Shown piece after piece: positions 45,901 through 59,294 of a stretch of 64,000 bases of DNA. Source of the DNA: Atkinsonella hypoxylon (Eukaryota > Ascomycota > Sordariomycetes > Hypocreales > Clavicipitaceae). Position 1 is the stretch's first letter. The number at the start of each line of letters is the position of its first letter. The notes beneath the pieces were generated by a model. It worked only from the letters and a program-made list of their open reading frames with translations, did not search any database and was not told the DNA's origin. Made by a program: the position numbers and the translations under genes. The stretch spans positions 1 to 64,000 of the forward strand of contig JFHB01000157.1 in the NCBI GenBank assembly GCA_000729835.1. The letters run 5' to 3'.

Positions 45901-48240
45901 TAGGAGCTTCTTATAGGAAGAAGAAGCAGTAGGATTACTACTAGAATTATTATTAGAGCTAGCTTCCTGTTGCTCTCTATCTTGCTAGATCTCTTGAGAA
46001 CTACGGGCCTCGTTTAAGGGATCTAGACGGCTACTTCCTCTAATATCTAGCAACTTAGGATTTAGACCTTCTAAATCCCCGTTATTAGAAGGAATCTAAC
46101 TAGGAGCCTGTTTAGGAACTAGGGCTAATAGCTCTATAGCATTGTTATTAGTATTATCTTCTTCTTTAAAATTAGATAATTCCTTAATTTAGCTATATTC
46201 CTCTAGATTAAAACTAGGCTGTTAAGGGATTTAAACCTCTATAGGATAACTAGCATTATAACTGCTATTATAACTATTGCTAGCTAGAAATCCTATATAA
46301 GAGAGATTAGCGTGGTTTTTACACACTCTAGGGGTCTCTTGCCCCTTAAGCTGTAAGAAGAAACTATACTTTTTGGGATTTAGAAGCCTACAGCAGCTTC
46401 TATTAGCTAGAAATAGCTAATTTCTAAGGAGAGTGCCCCCTATTAAATAGTGCTTTAAACTACTAATTAGGTTAGTATCTAAACCTGGGCAATATAGAGC
46501 ATCCTTTAGAGCTAAAGGCCTATATTTAGCTGGATTTATACTAACTAGTACCTAGAATACAGTAGTTCCCTGTCCTTTAGAATAAATAGGACCTCCTTTA
46601 GTAGCAATAGGCGCGGTTTTACCCTTTTTTATAGGCTTAAAAGTCCTAAAAAATGCCTTATTGTTAACTATATAACAGGTAGAACCTGTATTGTATAGTA
46701 AGGAGTTTTTAATTATTCTATTAAAATAGTTAAAAGAAGGGGTATTATTACTAGTAGTACTAGTATCACTAGTAGTAGATTCTGTATCTAAATCGTAAGA
46801 ATTATTACTACTAGAACTGCTAGATTCACTATCGGAATCTATAGTATCCTAGTTGCTAGTAGATAGGTTATAACAACCTATAGCAAAAGCAGCTTCTCTA
46901 TCCTTATTCCTAGAGTTTTTGTTACTTCTTCTTCGGCCCTTCTACTTCTTCTTATTCTTAGAGGCTTTATTTGTATCTTTAGAGGCATTAGAATCGTTAG
47001 AATTAAAATTGGAGTTCTTCTTCTAATTAGGAGGATTCTTTCCTTAATTAGCCTTATTATTAGAACTATTAGAATTAAACGCTTTATAGCTAAGAGCCTT
47101 AGATATAGAGGAGCTTTTATCTCTTTATTCTTCTAATAAGTTAGCTATAAGGAACTATAAATTCAGCATTTTTACAGATAGACCTTATGCTCTAGCAGCT
47201 CTAATAGAATATTGCTGCCTTTTAGCCTAGCTAGGGAAGGTCTTCTTTAAAGCATTAATATAATAATTTACCTAGTTAATAGAATTAATAGCTACACTAT
47301 AGAGCTGTAATCTAGCTAGTAAATTATTAAATTTAGTATTAAAGGCCTCTAAAGATCCCTTATAGTTCGAAAACGATAAGTTATAATAACTAGCATACAG
47401 CGTACTACGTTATATTTCAGCACTCTACGAATATTGCCTAACTAGAACGTTATAGGCATCTACAGGGGACTTATGCTAGCTTATAGCAGCTTAAGGTCTA
47501 GATTAGCAACTATCTCTTATAATTATAAGGATAATAGCTTATTCTAAATCTACTAAAGTACTAGCTATACTAGGATTATTAATAAATTAAGAGAATCCTA
47601 GTGCCCTAAATTAAATAGTTAAAGCTTGCTTTTACTGTTTAAAATTTTTAGGGCCTTTTAGCTTAGCAGCCTCTAGAATAGAGTGGACCTTCTTATTTAA
47701 CTCTTTTATAGTGCCTTTATTAAAAGCAGGCAGAAAAGTAGCACTATTAGAGGAACTAGAAGGTTTAGGGACTTCAAAAGAGACTTTAGAAGTCTTAGAA
47801 GTAACAGGATCTACTACCTTAGAGGGAGATCCTATAGAGAGATTACCTATAGATGTAATTATAGTATCTAATTTACTTAGTAAATCAGCTATATTACCTT
47901 TATTTTAGCTTTATTTTGCTTTACTATGCCTAATAAATCTATTTAGGGTCTCTTGTTGCTTATCTATTTAAGCTTTTAGATTAGCTTGCACATTATAGAC
48001 TTGCACTACTCTTTTAGAAGCTAATCTAGCTTCCTTTAGAGCCTTCTTAGCTGTATAATCTTCTTTATTAGAAGAGGAATCTACTGGCTAAGGGGGGGAC
48101 CTTGCTGGACTAGGAAAGCTAGTAGCAGCTGTAGCTAGTGTACTAGAACCACTACCCCGTTTAGGGCTTGTGCTCTTTCCCTTACTTGTTCCTTTTAGTG
48201 CTATTTTAAGGGTTTTAATAGCTAATTTAACGCTCTTTAT
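42988..48240 (-). pseudogene. Copia-3 gag-pol pseudogene
   Basis: A minus-strand frame with the same domain order as Copia-2. The gag start is degenerate (ATA 48238-48240). The longest uninterrupted sense stretch in the window is here: 125 codons at 44920-45297, spanning the end of integrase and the linker before the hinge. RT reads Y-I-D-N at 43957-43968. RNase H ends near 43020. The subfamily is the same as Copia-1. An RNase H/RT segment at 43905-43935 differs from the other copies by more than transitions, which suggests older divergence. Confidence 0.88.
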
Positions 48241-48552
48241 AGCTAATTATAGCTTAAATTACAGTGGAAAATGTAGTAAATAACAGTAATAACCTCTACT
48301 AGATATCAATAGATTGCTCTATTATAGGCCTAGAAGTGCCCTATATCTTTAGAAATTATACTGAGATTTTTCTCTAATTTCTTTTGTAACAGGTATAACG
48401 GGCTCTAAAGGCTGCGTTGTATCGCGATCTATATACGCATACAATTTGTATAGCAGACTAGATTAACAAGCGGTTGCGAGGGGCACAAAACATAGGTCCT
48501 AGCTATTTTTAGCTAAAAAATTCAGGAGATTCTTCTCTAATTAGGTTCTAAC
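48241..48552 (-). other. Copia-3 leader, truncated
   Basis: First part of the leader, equivalent to 14579-14870, ending in TTAGGTTCTAA at the rearrangement point. Confidence 0.7.
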
Positions 48553-49228
48553 ATTTTTATGCTTACTAGTTGCCTGTTAGTTGCTCTATCACGTGACCCT
48601 AACTAGGTCTTGTTACGTTGATTTTTGGTAGAGATATCGCTGTTACTAGATGCGAAACATCTAGAATCAACTAAGGCAAAGTTGCCTAACCTATAGTTAA
48701 CTTTAACAGCGATTTTCTCTACAACTAGCAATGGTACAAATTCAAGAAGTATACCATTCGAAAGCTAAGAATTAGGGCTATCTAATGGTATAATTGTTAG
48801 ATAGAGTTACTTATAAGGGTTGCTTGTTATTAGTGGAATTTGTTAAATTGTACACGTAAGCGTCTCGTTTGTATAGCTGTAAGTCGATTTTTTTGTTTTT
48901 ATATAGTAAATCTTTTTGCGGAAATTATAAAGTAGCCTATAAGCCCCTTCTAGCAACTATAGCCTGCCGATATAGTTAGAGGGTCTATAAGGGACTAGAA
49001 AGATTTAAGATCCTACCTTTACTGTCTGTTACAGCGCTCTTAATATAAAGATACCACTATTACAGTTATCTATTGCCTCTACGTAATTCTATACTATACA
49101 CTACAGCTTAATTTAGGCTGCTGCTGCTTTTACTACGTAATAATTGCTAGGAGCAATTATAGGTGCTAAATCTAAGAGACTACTACCCTCTTAGATATCT
49201 AGTCCTATAATCCCTATTATTTTTAAAA
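48553..49228 (+). repeat. Solo Copia LTR, duplicate, 5' truncated
   Basis: Second copy of 5418-6122, lacking its first 29 bases because the duplication starts inside it. It ends TTTTTAAAA like the first copy and is followed by GTTCT (49229-49233). It keeps CACGTGAC near 48590. Confidence 0.9.
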
Positions 49229-49233
49229 GTTCT

Positions 49234-51456
49234 ATTATAGATAATAGAATTACTATTAAACTAAACAGCAGCAACAAACTAATTCTTCTAAAGTTATATA
49301 AGCATTTATCTGTTAACCTCTATTAACTATTTAATTACTTAATTATAATTGCTTAAGGTAAATTTCTAGGCATTAAGCTCCTTTAGAACAAGAATTCTAC
49401 TACTAGTTGTCTATAAGTAATATCTTAAGATAAAACGCTTTATAGTATCTTCCTAGAGGTAGCTAAGGTTAAAGCCTATAGTCTTAGCTTTTTTAATAAC
49501 TATATATCTATCTATAAAACTAAGCTTATTTACTGCTATTATATATAGAACTATTATAACCCTATTAGTACCTTTACAGTAGTTATAAAACTAATTAATA
49601 GAGTTATTAGTTATAACTTAGTTGTAAAGGTACAGTTTAAATTTGTTCCCTAATGTTTAAGTAATTCTATAGTTACTATATTAAGTGTAAAGTATATTAT
49701 ATAAGCTATTGCTAATAAGATTAATTAGAAGATACCTAACTAAACAATAAAGCGTCTATATTAAGAAGAATAAATAGGTATATCTGCATTTCTAGTTGCT
49801 TTTCTGCTTATAATATAGTACTAAAATTGCTTAGAATAGGTATAGATACTAAAGGAGCTATAAAGTTTATACTTAACTATAGACTGTAGCTTTAAACCTT
49901 TTAATTCTACCTTTAGGTTCTATATTAAAGTAATAATAGAATCTCTTTAAGCGATTAAAGATAAAATAAGTTTAGTAGTTATTAAAGAAAAGAAAGCTAG
50001 CAATAAGTCTTTACCTACTTATTTTATTGTATAAGGTAGAAGGGTTATAGCTTATATTATAACAGCAGAAAATAAGTTAAAACCTATCTTTAATTCTATA
50101 TACCTTTTAACCTATAAGTCTTATAATTTTACTTTAGTTTATCTTTTCTATATTAATTATAAAAGACTTCTTAAAGATAACTACTGTACACTTAATTCTA
50201 TAAGTAATAATCCTTACTATAGCAGTAAGCTAGAATTAATCTAACTATTTACAATAAGTCTTTTACTTAAAGGACTTTATTAGAAAGCTATAAACATTAT
50301 TAAGATAATTAAACTAAATTGCTAGACTCTAGCTAGACTATATTAACTCTATAAGCTTAAAGTTATCTAAATTATAATTCTAATAAAGTAGTAGGCTAAA
50401 AGAAGGCTACTTAAAACGTTACTAAAAGAGAGGCAGCTAGCGCTTATAGAGCTTCTTAAGAGGTAAATCTACTTAATCTTACTCTTTTATACAAAAGAAA
50501 TTGCTAACTAGTTTATAAACTTATACTGTAATATAGTATATTAGTAGGTTCCTTAACGTTCTAAAGTAATATATTTGTCCTTTATATATAACTCTAAAGC
50601 TAGTCTTAGAAATAGGTTCTTAGTATTTATCTTCTATTTTAGCAGTAGAGATTAAATAGCTTTTAAAAAATTAAAGGTAAAAAAGAGCTTAGGTAGGTAC
50701 TTATAATAAAAATATTATAAGAATAAAGGAATAAAGAGAGAGAGAGAGTAGGAATATAGATTATATTATAGCTAGTATTGTCTTAATAAATCCTTAGTTA
50801 ATAGCTATCTATAATTGTTATAATTTAGTAGAGGCTAACAGTAAATATATACTAAGACTTTAATAGCTGTAAACTTATTAAGTAATTTATAATATTCTTC
50901 TTAACTAATTACATTTATCTTTTTTCTTTCTTCTTATAACTACCTTTCTATATAGCCTCTTTCTTATTGTCTTTATTAGCACCTTTAATTATTTAATTAT
51001 AACTAAAAAGCTTTCTTAAAACTATAAAGATCTTACAAATGTATAGAATATTATTAGCAGAAGAATCTCTTTTACTGCTCTCTTTTATTAGGTTACTCTC
51101 TCTTAAAATAGTTAAATAAATATCTTTCCTTTAATAACGCTTATTAATACAGTAAGCCTTTTATAAAAAAGCTTTTAATTACACTTCTATTCTCTTATTA
51201 TACTAATAAACCTTACCTCTTTAGTATAAATTTACCTTTAAGCTTTAAGTCTATAGAGGCAATAACATTAGTGCTAGTAGATACTTAATATACACTAAAG
51301 TTGCTTTTTAATAGAGTTCTATGCCTAATATGCCTCTAAGAGCTATTAAATTCTTTTATAATTAAAATCTTAAGGCTTAGTTTGTTAATAGCACTATAAG
51401 AGAAAGCTCCCTCTTATATAAGGTTGCGCTAGAATTAAACGTTAAGAACTTTATCT
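49234..51456. other. Gypsy-A copy 3, 3' block part 2
   Basis: Equivalent to 6128-8350, with the same pattern of open stretches on both strands. Part 1 of the block and the 3' LTR are not included in this copy. Confidence 0.5.
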
Positions 51457-51461
51457 TTATC

Positions 51462-52160
51462 TATTAAAAATAATAGGGATTATAGGACTAGATATCTAAG
51501 AGAGTAGTAGTCTCTTAGATTTAGAACCTATAATTGCTCCTAGCAATTATTATATAGTGGAAGCAGCAGCAGCCTAAATTAAGCTGTAGTGTATAGTACT
51601 AGATTACGTAGAGGTAATAGATAACTGTAATAGTAGTATCTTTATATTAAGAGCGCTATAATAAATAAGTTAGTAAGAGTAAGATCTTAAATCTTTCTAG
51701 TCCTTTATAGACTCTCTAACTATATTAGCAGCCTATAGTTGCTAGAAGGGGCTTATAGGCTACTTTATAATTTCCGCAAAAAGATTTACTATATAAAAAC
51801 AAAAAAATTAACTTACAGCTATATAAACGAGACGCCTATATGCATAATTTAATAAATTCCACTAATAATAAGCAACCCTTATAAGCAACTCTATCCAACA
51901 ATTATACTATTAAATAGCCCTAATTCTTAGCTTTTAAATAGTATACTTCTTGAATTTCTACTATTGCTAGTTGTAGAGAAAATCGCAGTTAAAGTTAACT
52001 ATAGGTTAGGCAACTTTACCTTAGTTAATTCTAGATGTTTTGCATCTAGTAACAGCGATATCTCTACTAAAAATTAATGTAATAAAACCTAATAAGGGTT
52101 ACATAATAGAGCAACTAGTAGGCATAAAAATAGGCTATATAGGGTAGCTTATTTTTAACA
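51462..52160 (-). repeat. Copia-4 3' LTR
   Basis: 699 bp, partner of 58591-59289, with the polypurine tract on its inner side. Confidence 0.92.
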
Positions 52161-52443
52161 CTCCCTCTAGAAATATAAGAAGTAACTAGTTCTATAAGCA
52201 ACTTAGCTCCTTTAAAGGATATCTAAGTTAGAATTAACCAACAAAATACAGTACTAATAATAGAACTAAATAACATAACTAATTCTAGCAATTCTAGGGT
52301 AGTTATAGTTGAATATAACTAGTTATTATTAATTGTTTTTGTTGTTTTCGATTTTTAACTATTTTTTCGTTGCTTTTCGATTTTTTAAGTGTTTTTATTG
52401 CTTTTATAAGCTAGCTAGAAAGCTCTAGTAACTTAATAAATTG

Positions 52444-55400
52444 TTGATGCTTTTAAATAGCAAGAGGCTTAGTTAGGCTATCTGCTAGCATCTAATTCGT
52501 ATTAATATAACTAACCTTAGCTATACCTTTACAAATCTTTTCCCTAATGTAGTTAAACTTCAAAAGGGTGTGCTTAGTTCTACTATACAACGTTAGGTTA
52601 TAAGCAGTAACTATAGCGCCTTAATTATTACACCTAATAGGAATAGGAGGGGTTAAAGGTAGCTTTATCTCCTTAAAAAGGCTATAGAGCTACTCTAATT
52701 CCCTTATAGCTTTAGATAATGCATTAGATTCTGCTTCTAATGTAGAAAGAGCAATAGTACTAGCTTTCTTTAATTTCCAGCTAATAGGTCCACTAGCTAG
52801 CTTATATAGATAAGTATAGGTTGATTTAGAAGAGGTTTTATCACCAGCAAAATCGCTATTGCAATAACTAAGGAGGGTCTTAAGTACTTCTTTGCAACTA
52901 ATAGAGCTATTAAAAGCTTTAGAAGAAGACCCTAGTAGTATAGAATGCTTATAAATAATAGCAAAGCTTCTAGTACCACTTAAGTACCTTAGGAGGTGCT
53001 TAGAGGCGTTTAGGTGCTCTATATAGGGCTTAGCTAGGAAGGTTAATAGCTACTGAACAGAAAAAGCAATATTAGCCCTAGTTAGCAACATTAGGTACAT
53101 TATAGTGCCTATTATGCTCTAATAAAGCTTATAATCGGATTTTAAGAGGAGTTTTGTAACTAGTTGCTTTAGAATTCCCAGCTATATAGGGATAGAAGCT
53201 AGCTTAATATCTAGCATTTTAAATCTTTCTAGGGCTTTAAGGATGTATTAAGATTAATAGATTTTAATAGACCTTTTAGACCTATTATAGGTAATTTATA
53301 CACCTAGAAAGAATTCTGCTGGTCCTCTATCTTCTATTAGATAAGCTTAATTTAGTAGCTTTTTAAGCTTATTAATATATTGTAAATTAGGCCTAATTAG
53401 AAGACAGTTATCTACGTAAGTAGCAATATACGTAGATATAGCTAGGTTATAAAAGACTGCTGGGTCTAATATAAGAGGTTTAAATCTATGCTTTTAAAGT
53501 AATTCTGTTAGAATTTGCTGCTATTCTCTAGGACTTTACTTTAAACTATAGAGGGATTTTTCTAGCTTAATTACTTAGTCTTTTAAAGGCCTATAATTAC
53601 AGCTTTTTAGTAGCTTAGCTACTAATAGCAATACTTGCTCTGTAAATTCAACGAATCCATCTAGGATTTCTATATAAATAGCTTCTTTTAGCTTGCTATT
53701 TAAAAACGCTTCTATAAAGTCGATTTACTTAACTTCCTAGTTATTAAAAGCTGCAAGAGCTAATAATATACGCTAGCTAGGAGGAATACTAGTTGCAGTA
53801 AAGGTCTCTAGATAGTCTTAACCTTCTATTTGTATAAATCCCTTAGCAACAAGGCAGGCCTTATATTTTATAGGATTATTTTCTTTATTCTTTTTTAGCT
53901 TGTAAATAAGCTTATTCTTTAGAACTCTTTAGCCCTTAGGTACTTAGTCTTTCCCTATAAATTTAAAGGTTTTAGCAGCTAATAGCTGCTTAAATTCGCT
54001 ATAGGTAGCTTCTATTTAATGCTGCTTAGCAGAGCTTTTTAGGGCTTGCTTCTACGTGTTAGGAAGTTCATCCTTATTACTAGAAGTAATAGCTGCTTTA
54101 GTCCTTGCCTTAAAGTATAGATCCTTAATTAAGGAAAATATATCTCTATCTAAATCTATAGCATTAGCATTAGCTTTAGCTTCTATAGTAGCTTCTATAG
54201 GTGTTTCTATAGGTATAGGGGCTTTAGGGGCCTCTATAGCTTCTATAGAGTTGCTTAGTAGAAGAGCTTAATCTACAGGTTCTAGTGGATAATTTAGTAC
54301 ATCTAGATAACTAGGATAAGGATACTTAGGAGTATAATTATCTACTAATTGCTGCTAGTTATTGATTTCTCCCTCTAAAGGATTATTCACTATAGAACTA
54401 ATAGAAACCTTAGGGATGCCCTATAAAATAGGACCTATTCCTTCTATAATTTTAACGAAGCTAGTCTTTATAATAGCTCGTTTAGAGGGGATGTATATTA
54501 AATATACATTAGAACCTAGTGTAGCTAAAAGTCTACTAGGAATAGTTCTTTTAGCTAGCTTCTGCAACCTAGATTGTTGTTCTAAAGGAATTAGAACTTC
54601 GCAATAGGAGCCTATAGCCCTTATTTTAGTAAAATTAGGCTTATAGGTCTTAGAAGGCTCTAAATTAGCTAGATATAGCTGTTTAGGACTTAGTGGTTTA
54701 GTACTATTCGCAGTAGTATTAACTAAATCTACTATAGCAAGAAGGATGTAAGACTATAGATATAGAGGTAATTGTAACTAGTATAGAGTAGCACGCAAAT
54801 AGTCTAGAAGTACTTTTATAGCTCTCTCTATTAGCCTATTCTGTTTGTAAATATAGAGGCAAGAGGTGTTAAAGCAAATACCCTTAGAAGATAGCTAAGC
54901 TTACAATTTAGTATTGATTTCTGTACTACTATTAAAATAAAGGTATTTAGGGTAGCAGTTATACTAGTTCTTTAATTCCTTAAAGAAGCCTTTAATACAG
55001 CTATAGAGAGTAAAACCCTCTTTATTAGCTAGATTAAAAGACCACTTATACTGTGATTTTCTATTAATTAGAAAAAGAACTAGAGGCCTCTTATTGTGCA
55101 GTATAGGCTCTATTTTAACAATATCTCCCTCTATAATATCTAAACATCTAGGGGGGTTAGGAATAGTATACTTGCTAGGTCTTCTAACAGCTTTAGCTTA
55201 GTTGCAAGCTAGGCAGTTAAAATCCTTTTCCTTAATTTTTGTAAAATTAGGAATACCTTTAGTAATAGAAGCAGTCTTCTTTAGTAAAGGGAGTCCTATA
55301 TGCCCTAATCTAACGTGCTAAGTAGCAGCTAATTCTAGTAGCTTCTTATAGGAAGAAGAAGCAGTAGGATTACTACTAGAATTATTATTAGAGCTAGCTT

Positions 55401-57684
55401 CCTGTTGCTCCCTATCTTGCTAGATCTCTTAAGAACTACAGGCCTTGTTTAAGGGATCTAGACGGCTATTTCCTCTAATATCTAGCAACTTAGGATTTAG
55501 ACCTTCTAAATCCCTGTTATTAGAAGGAATCTAACTAGAAGCCCGTTTAGGAACTAGGGCTAATAGCTCTATAGCATTGTTATTGGTATTATCTACTTCT
55601 TCTTCTTTAAAGTTAGATAATTCCTTAATTTAGCTATATTCCTCTAGATTAAAACTAAGCTGTTAAGGGATTTAAACCTCTATAGAATAACTAGCATTAT
55701 AACTGCTATTATAACTATTGCTAGCTAGAAATCCTATATAAGAGAGATTAGCGTGGTTTTTACACACTCTAAGGGTCTCTTGCCCCTTAAGCTGTAGAAA
55801 GAAACTATACTTTTTAGGATTTAGAAGCCTACAGCAGCTTCTATTAGCTAGAAATAGCTGATTTCTAAGGAGAGTGCCCCCTATTAAATAGTGCTTTAGA
55901 CTACTAATTAGGTTAGTATCTAAACCTAGGCAATATAGAGCATCCTTTAGAGCTAAAGGCCTATATTTAGCTGGATTTATACTAACTAGTACCTAGAATA
56001 CAGCAGTTCCCTGTCCTTTAGGATAAATAGGACCTCCTCCAGTAGCAATAGGCGCGGTTTTACCCTTTTTTATAGGCTTAAAAGTCCTAAAAAATGCCTT
56101 ATTGTTAACTATATAACAGGTAGAACCTGTATTGTATAGTAGGGAGTTTTTAATTATTCTGTTAGAGTAATTAAAAGAAGGGGTATTATTACTAGTTGTA
56201 CTAGTATTACTAGTAGTAGATTCTGTATCTAAATCGTAAGAATTATCACTACTAGAACTGCTAGAATTATTAGATTCTATAGTATCCTAGTTGCTAGTGG
56301 ATAGGTTATAACAACCTATAGTAAAGGCAGCTTCTCTATCCTTATTTCTAGAATTTTTGTTACTTCTTCTTCAGCCCTTCTACTTCTTCTTATTCTTAAA
56401 GGCTTTATATATATCTTTAGAGGCATTAGAATTATTAGAATTAAAATCGTTAGAATTCTTCTTCTAATTAGGAGGATTCTTTCCTTAATTAGCCTTATTA
56501 TTATTAGAACTATTAAAAGCCTTATAACTAAGAGCTTTAAATATAGAGGAGCTTTTATCTCTTTATTCTTCTAATAAATTAGCTATAAGGAACTGTAAAT
56601 TTAGCATTTTTACAGATAGACCTTATGCTCTAGCAGCTCTAATAGAATATTGCTGCCTTTTAGCCTAGCTAGGGAAGGTCTTCTTTAAAGCATTAATATA
56701 ATAATTTACCTAGTTAATAGGATTAATAGCTACACTATAGAGCTGTAATCTAGCTAGTAAATTATTAAATTCAGCATTAAAGGCCTCTAAAGATCCCTTA
56801 TAGTTCGAAAACAATAAGTTGTAATAACTAGTATATAGCGTACTACATTATATTTTAGCACTCTATAAATACTGCTTAACTAGAATGTTATAGGCATCTA
56901 TAGAGGACTTATGCTAGCTTATAGCAGCTTAAGGTCTAGATTGGCAACTATCTCTTATAATTATAAGGATAATAGCTTGCTTTAAATCTACTAAAGTACT
57001 AGCTATACTAGGATTATCAATAAATTAAAGGAATCCTAGTGCCCTAAATTAAATAGTTAAAGCTTACTTCTACTGTTTAAAATTTTTAGGGCCTTTTAGC
57101 TTAGCAGCCTCTAGAATTAAGTGGACCTTCTTATTTAGCTCTTTTATAGTGCCTTTATTAAAAGCAGGCAGAAAAGTAGTACTATTAGAACTAGAAGGTT
57201 TAAGGGCTTTAAAAGAGACTTTAGAAGCTCTTTTAGAAGTAATAGGATCTACTACCTTAAAGGGAGACTCTATTAAGAGATTACCTATAGATGTAATTAT
57301 AGTATCTAATTTACTTAGTAAATTAGCTATATTACCTTCATTTTGGCTTTATTTTGCTTCACTATACCTAATAAATCTATTTAGGGTCTCTTATTGCTTA
57401 TCTATTTAAGCTTTTAGATCAGCTTAAACATTATAGACTTACACTACTCTTTTAGAAGCTAATCTAGCTTCTTTTAAAGCCTTCTTAGCTATATAATCTT
57501 CTTTATTAGAAGAGAAATCTACTAGCTAAGGGAGGGACCTTACTGGACTAAGAAAGCTAGTAGCAGCAGCTAGATTAGCTAATGTACTAGAACTACTACC
57601 CCTTTTAGGGCTTATGCTCTTTCCCTTACCTGTTCCTTTTAGTGCTATTTTAAGGGTTTTAATAGCTAATTTAACGCTCTTTAT
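52444..57684 (-). pseudogene. Copia-4 gag-pol pseudogene
   Basis: Same organisation as Copia-2 at an offset of 43,106: gag start ATA at 57682-57684, protease near 56116-56133, integrase zinc finger near 55214-55317, hinge near 54126-54266, RT YVDN at 53407-53418 and RNase H end near 52470. Stop positions partly differ from Copia-2, so the two were mutated separately after duplication. The codon at 52444 is CAA where Copia-1 to Copia-3 have TAA, which shows that the apparent stop there is secondary. Confidence 0.9.
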
Positions 57685-58570
57685 AGCTAATTATAGCCTA
57701 AATTACAGTGGAAATAGTAGTAAATAACAGTAATAATTCTTACTAAATATAGGCTAGAAGTGCCCTATATTTTTAGAAATTATACTAAGATTTTTCTCTA
57801 ATTTCTTTTGTAACAGGTATAACAGGCTTTAAGGCTGCATTATATTGCAATCTATATGCGCATACAATTTATATAGTAGACTAGATTAACAAGCGGTTGC
57901 GAGGGGCATAAAACATAGTTCTAGCTATTTTTAGCCAAAAAATTCAGGAGATTCTTCTCTAATTAGGTTCTAATAAATTAGTAGAGACTTAAGCACAGCT
58001 AATTTAGGGATATCTAGCTAATTCCTACTTTAAAATCCTAACTAGTAGGATTACTATATAAATTAATTCTGTAACCGAAAACACAGGAATATCTAACAGC
58101 AATAAGAGCTGTTAGGCGTGCACTACAAATTGTAGTATAGCTACTAATAGAGGTGCATAGGGTGTATAATATACAAGATAACAGCACAACAATAAGCAAT
58201 GTAGTGCAGCACTAAGCTTATTTCTTAATAGAAATAATTAATTAGGCAGTGCTTAATAAAGCAATTTACAGTGCAAATGTAATGTGTGCAGATGTATATA
58301 TTTTAATGTTGTGCAACAATAGAACCTAGCTATTAAGAATAGCTTTAAAAGTGTATATATATAGGGTGCATAGAACTAGTGCAGGAGGTATAGGGTGGGC
58401 AGAATAAAAACACCAGTATAGTAGCTAGCGATATATATGCAGCAAGTATTAATAGCTTCTAGTAAGCTACTAATAGCAGCAATAGCTGCTAGCGCAGGTC
58501 TTAATATAGCTTCTAGTGGGTAATACAGTACACAATAGTAGATTTTTAGCGAGCTAACAGCTTACAGATA
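57685..58570 (-). other. Copia-4 leader
   Basis: Same length as the Copia-2 leader. The CTAACAGC hairpin is intact (58093-58115); the 12-base palindrome has one transition (TGTTGTGCAACA, 58307-58318). Confidence 0.65.
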
Positions 58571-58590
58571 GGTCTTCCGGGCTTATAACC
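58571..58590 (-). other. Copia-4 primer-binding site
   Basis: Minus strand GGTTATAAGCCCGGAAGACC, identical to Copia-2 and Copia-5. Confidence 0.6.
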
Positions 58591-59289
58591 TATTGAAAAT
58601 AATAGGGATTACAGGACTAAATATCTAAGAGGGTAGTAGTCTCTTAGATTTAGAACCTATAATTGCTTCTAGCAATTATTATATAGTAGAAGCAGCAGCA
58701 GCCTAAATTAAGCTGTAGTGTATAGTACTAGATTATATAGAGGCAATAGATAACTATAATAGTAGTATCTTTATATTAAGAGCGCTGTAACAAATAAGTT
58801 AGTAAGGGTAGGATCTTAAATCTTTTTAGTCCTTTATAGACCCTTTAACTATATTAGCGGCCTATAGTCGCTAGAAGGGGCTTATAGGCTACTTTATAAT
58901 TTCTGTAAAAAGATTTACTATATAAAAACAAAAAAATCGACTTACAGCTATATAAATAAGACGCTTATATGCACAATTTAATAAATTCTACTAATAATAA
59001 GCAACCCTTATAAGCAACTCTATTTAACAATTATACTATTAGATAGCCCTAATTCTTAGCTTTTAAATAGTATACTTCTTAAATTTCTACTATTGCTAGT
59101 TGTAGAGAAAATCGCAGTTAAAGTTAACTATAGGTTAGGCAACTTTGCCTTAGTTAATTCTAGATGTTTTGCATCTAGTAACAGCGATATCTCTACTAAA
59201 AATTAACGTAACAAGACCTAATAAGGGTTACGTAATAGAGCAACTAGTAGGCATAAAAATAGGCTATATAGAGTAGCTTATTTTTAACA
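58591..59289 (-). repeat. Copia-4 5' LTR
   Basis: 699 bp. The inner end keeps TATTGAAAAT and the outer end TTTTTAACA. Confidence 0.92.
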
Positions 59290-59294
59290 TTATT

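Larger units (their letters stand above)
42008..48552 (-). mobile_element. Copia-3, truncated in its leader
   Basis: A minus-strand Copia with 3' LTR (42008-42704), pol and gag. It is cut at 48552 in the leader by the edge of the duplicated segment, so primer site and 5' LTR are missing. It follows Gypsy-A copy 2 directly and was presumably inserted into it. The right flank cannot be checked because the Gypsy-A sequence beyond is replaced. Confidence 0.88.
51462..59289 (-). mobile_element. Copia-4, complete; duplicate of Copia-2
   Basis: 7,828 bp, exactly the length of Copia-2 and in the same site of Gypsy-A, flanked by TTATC (51457-51461) and TTATT (59290-59294). The 3' LTR is 51462-52160, polypurine tract 52161-52168, gag-pol 57684 to about 52444, leader 57685-58570, primer site 58571-58590 and 5' LTR 58591-59289. 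Identical junctions show that it was copied together with its surroundings and did not insert independently. Confidence 0.93.
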
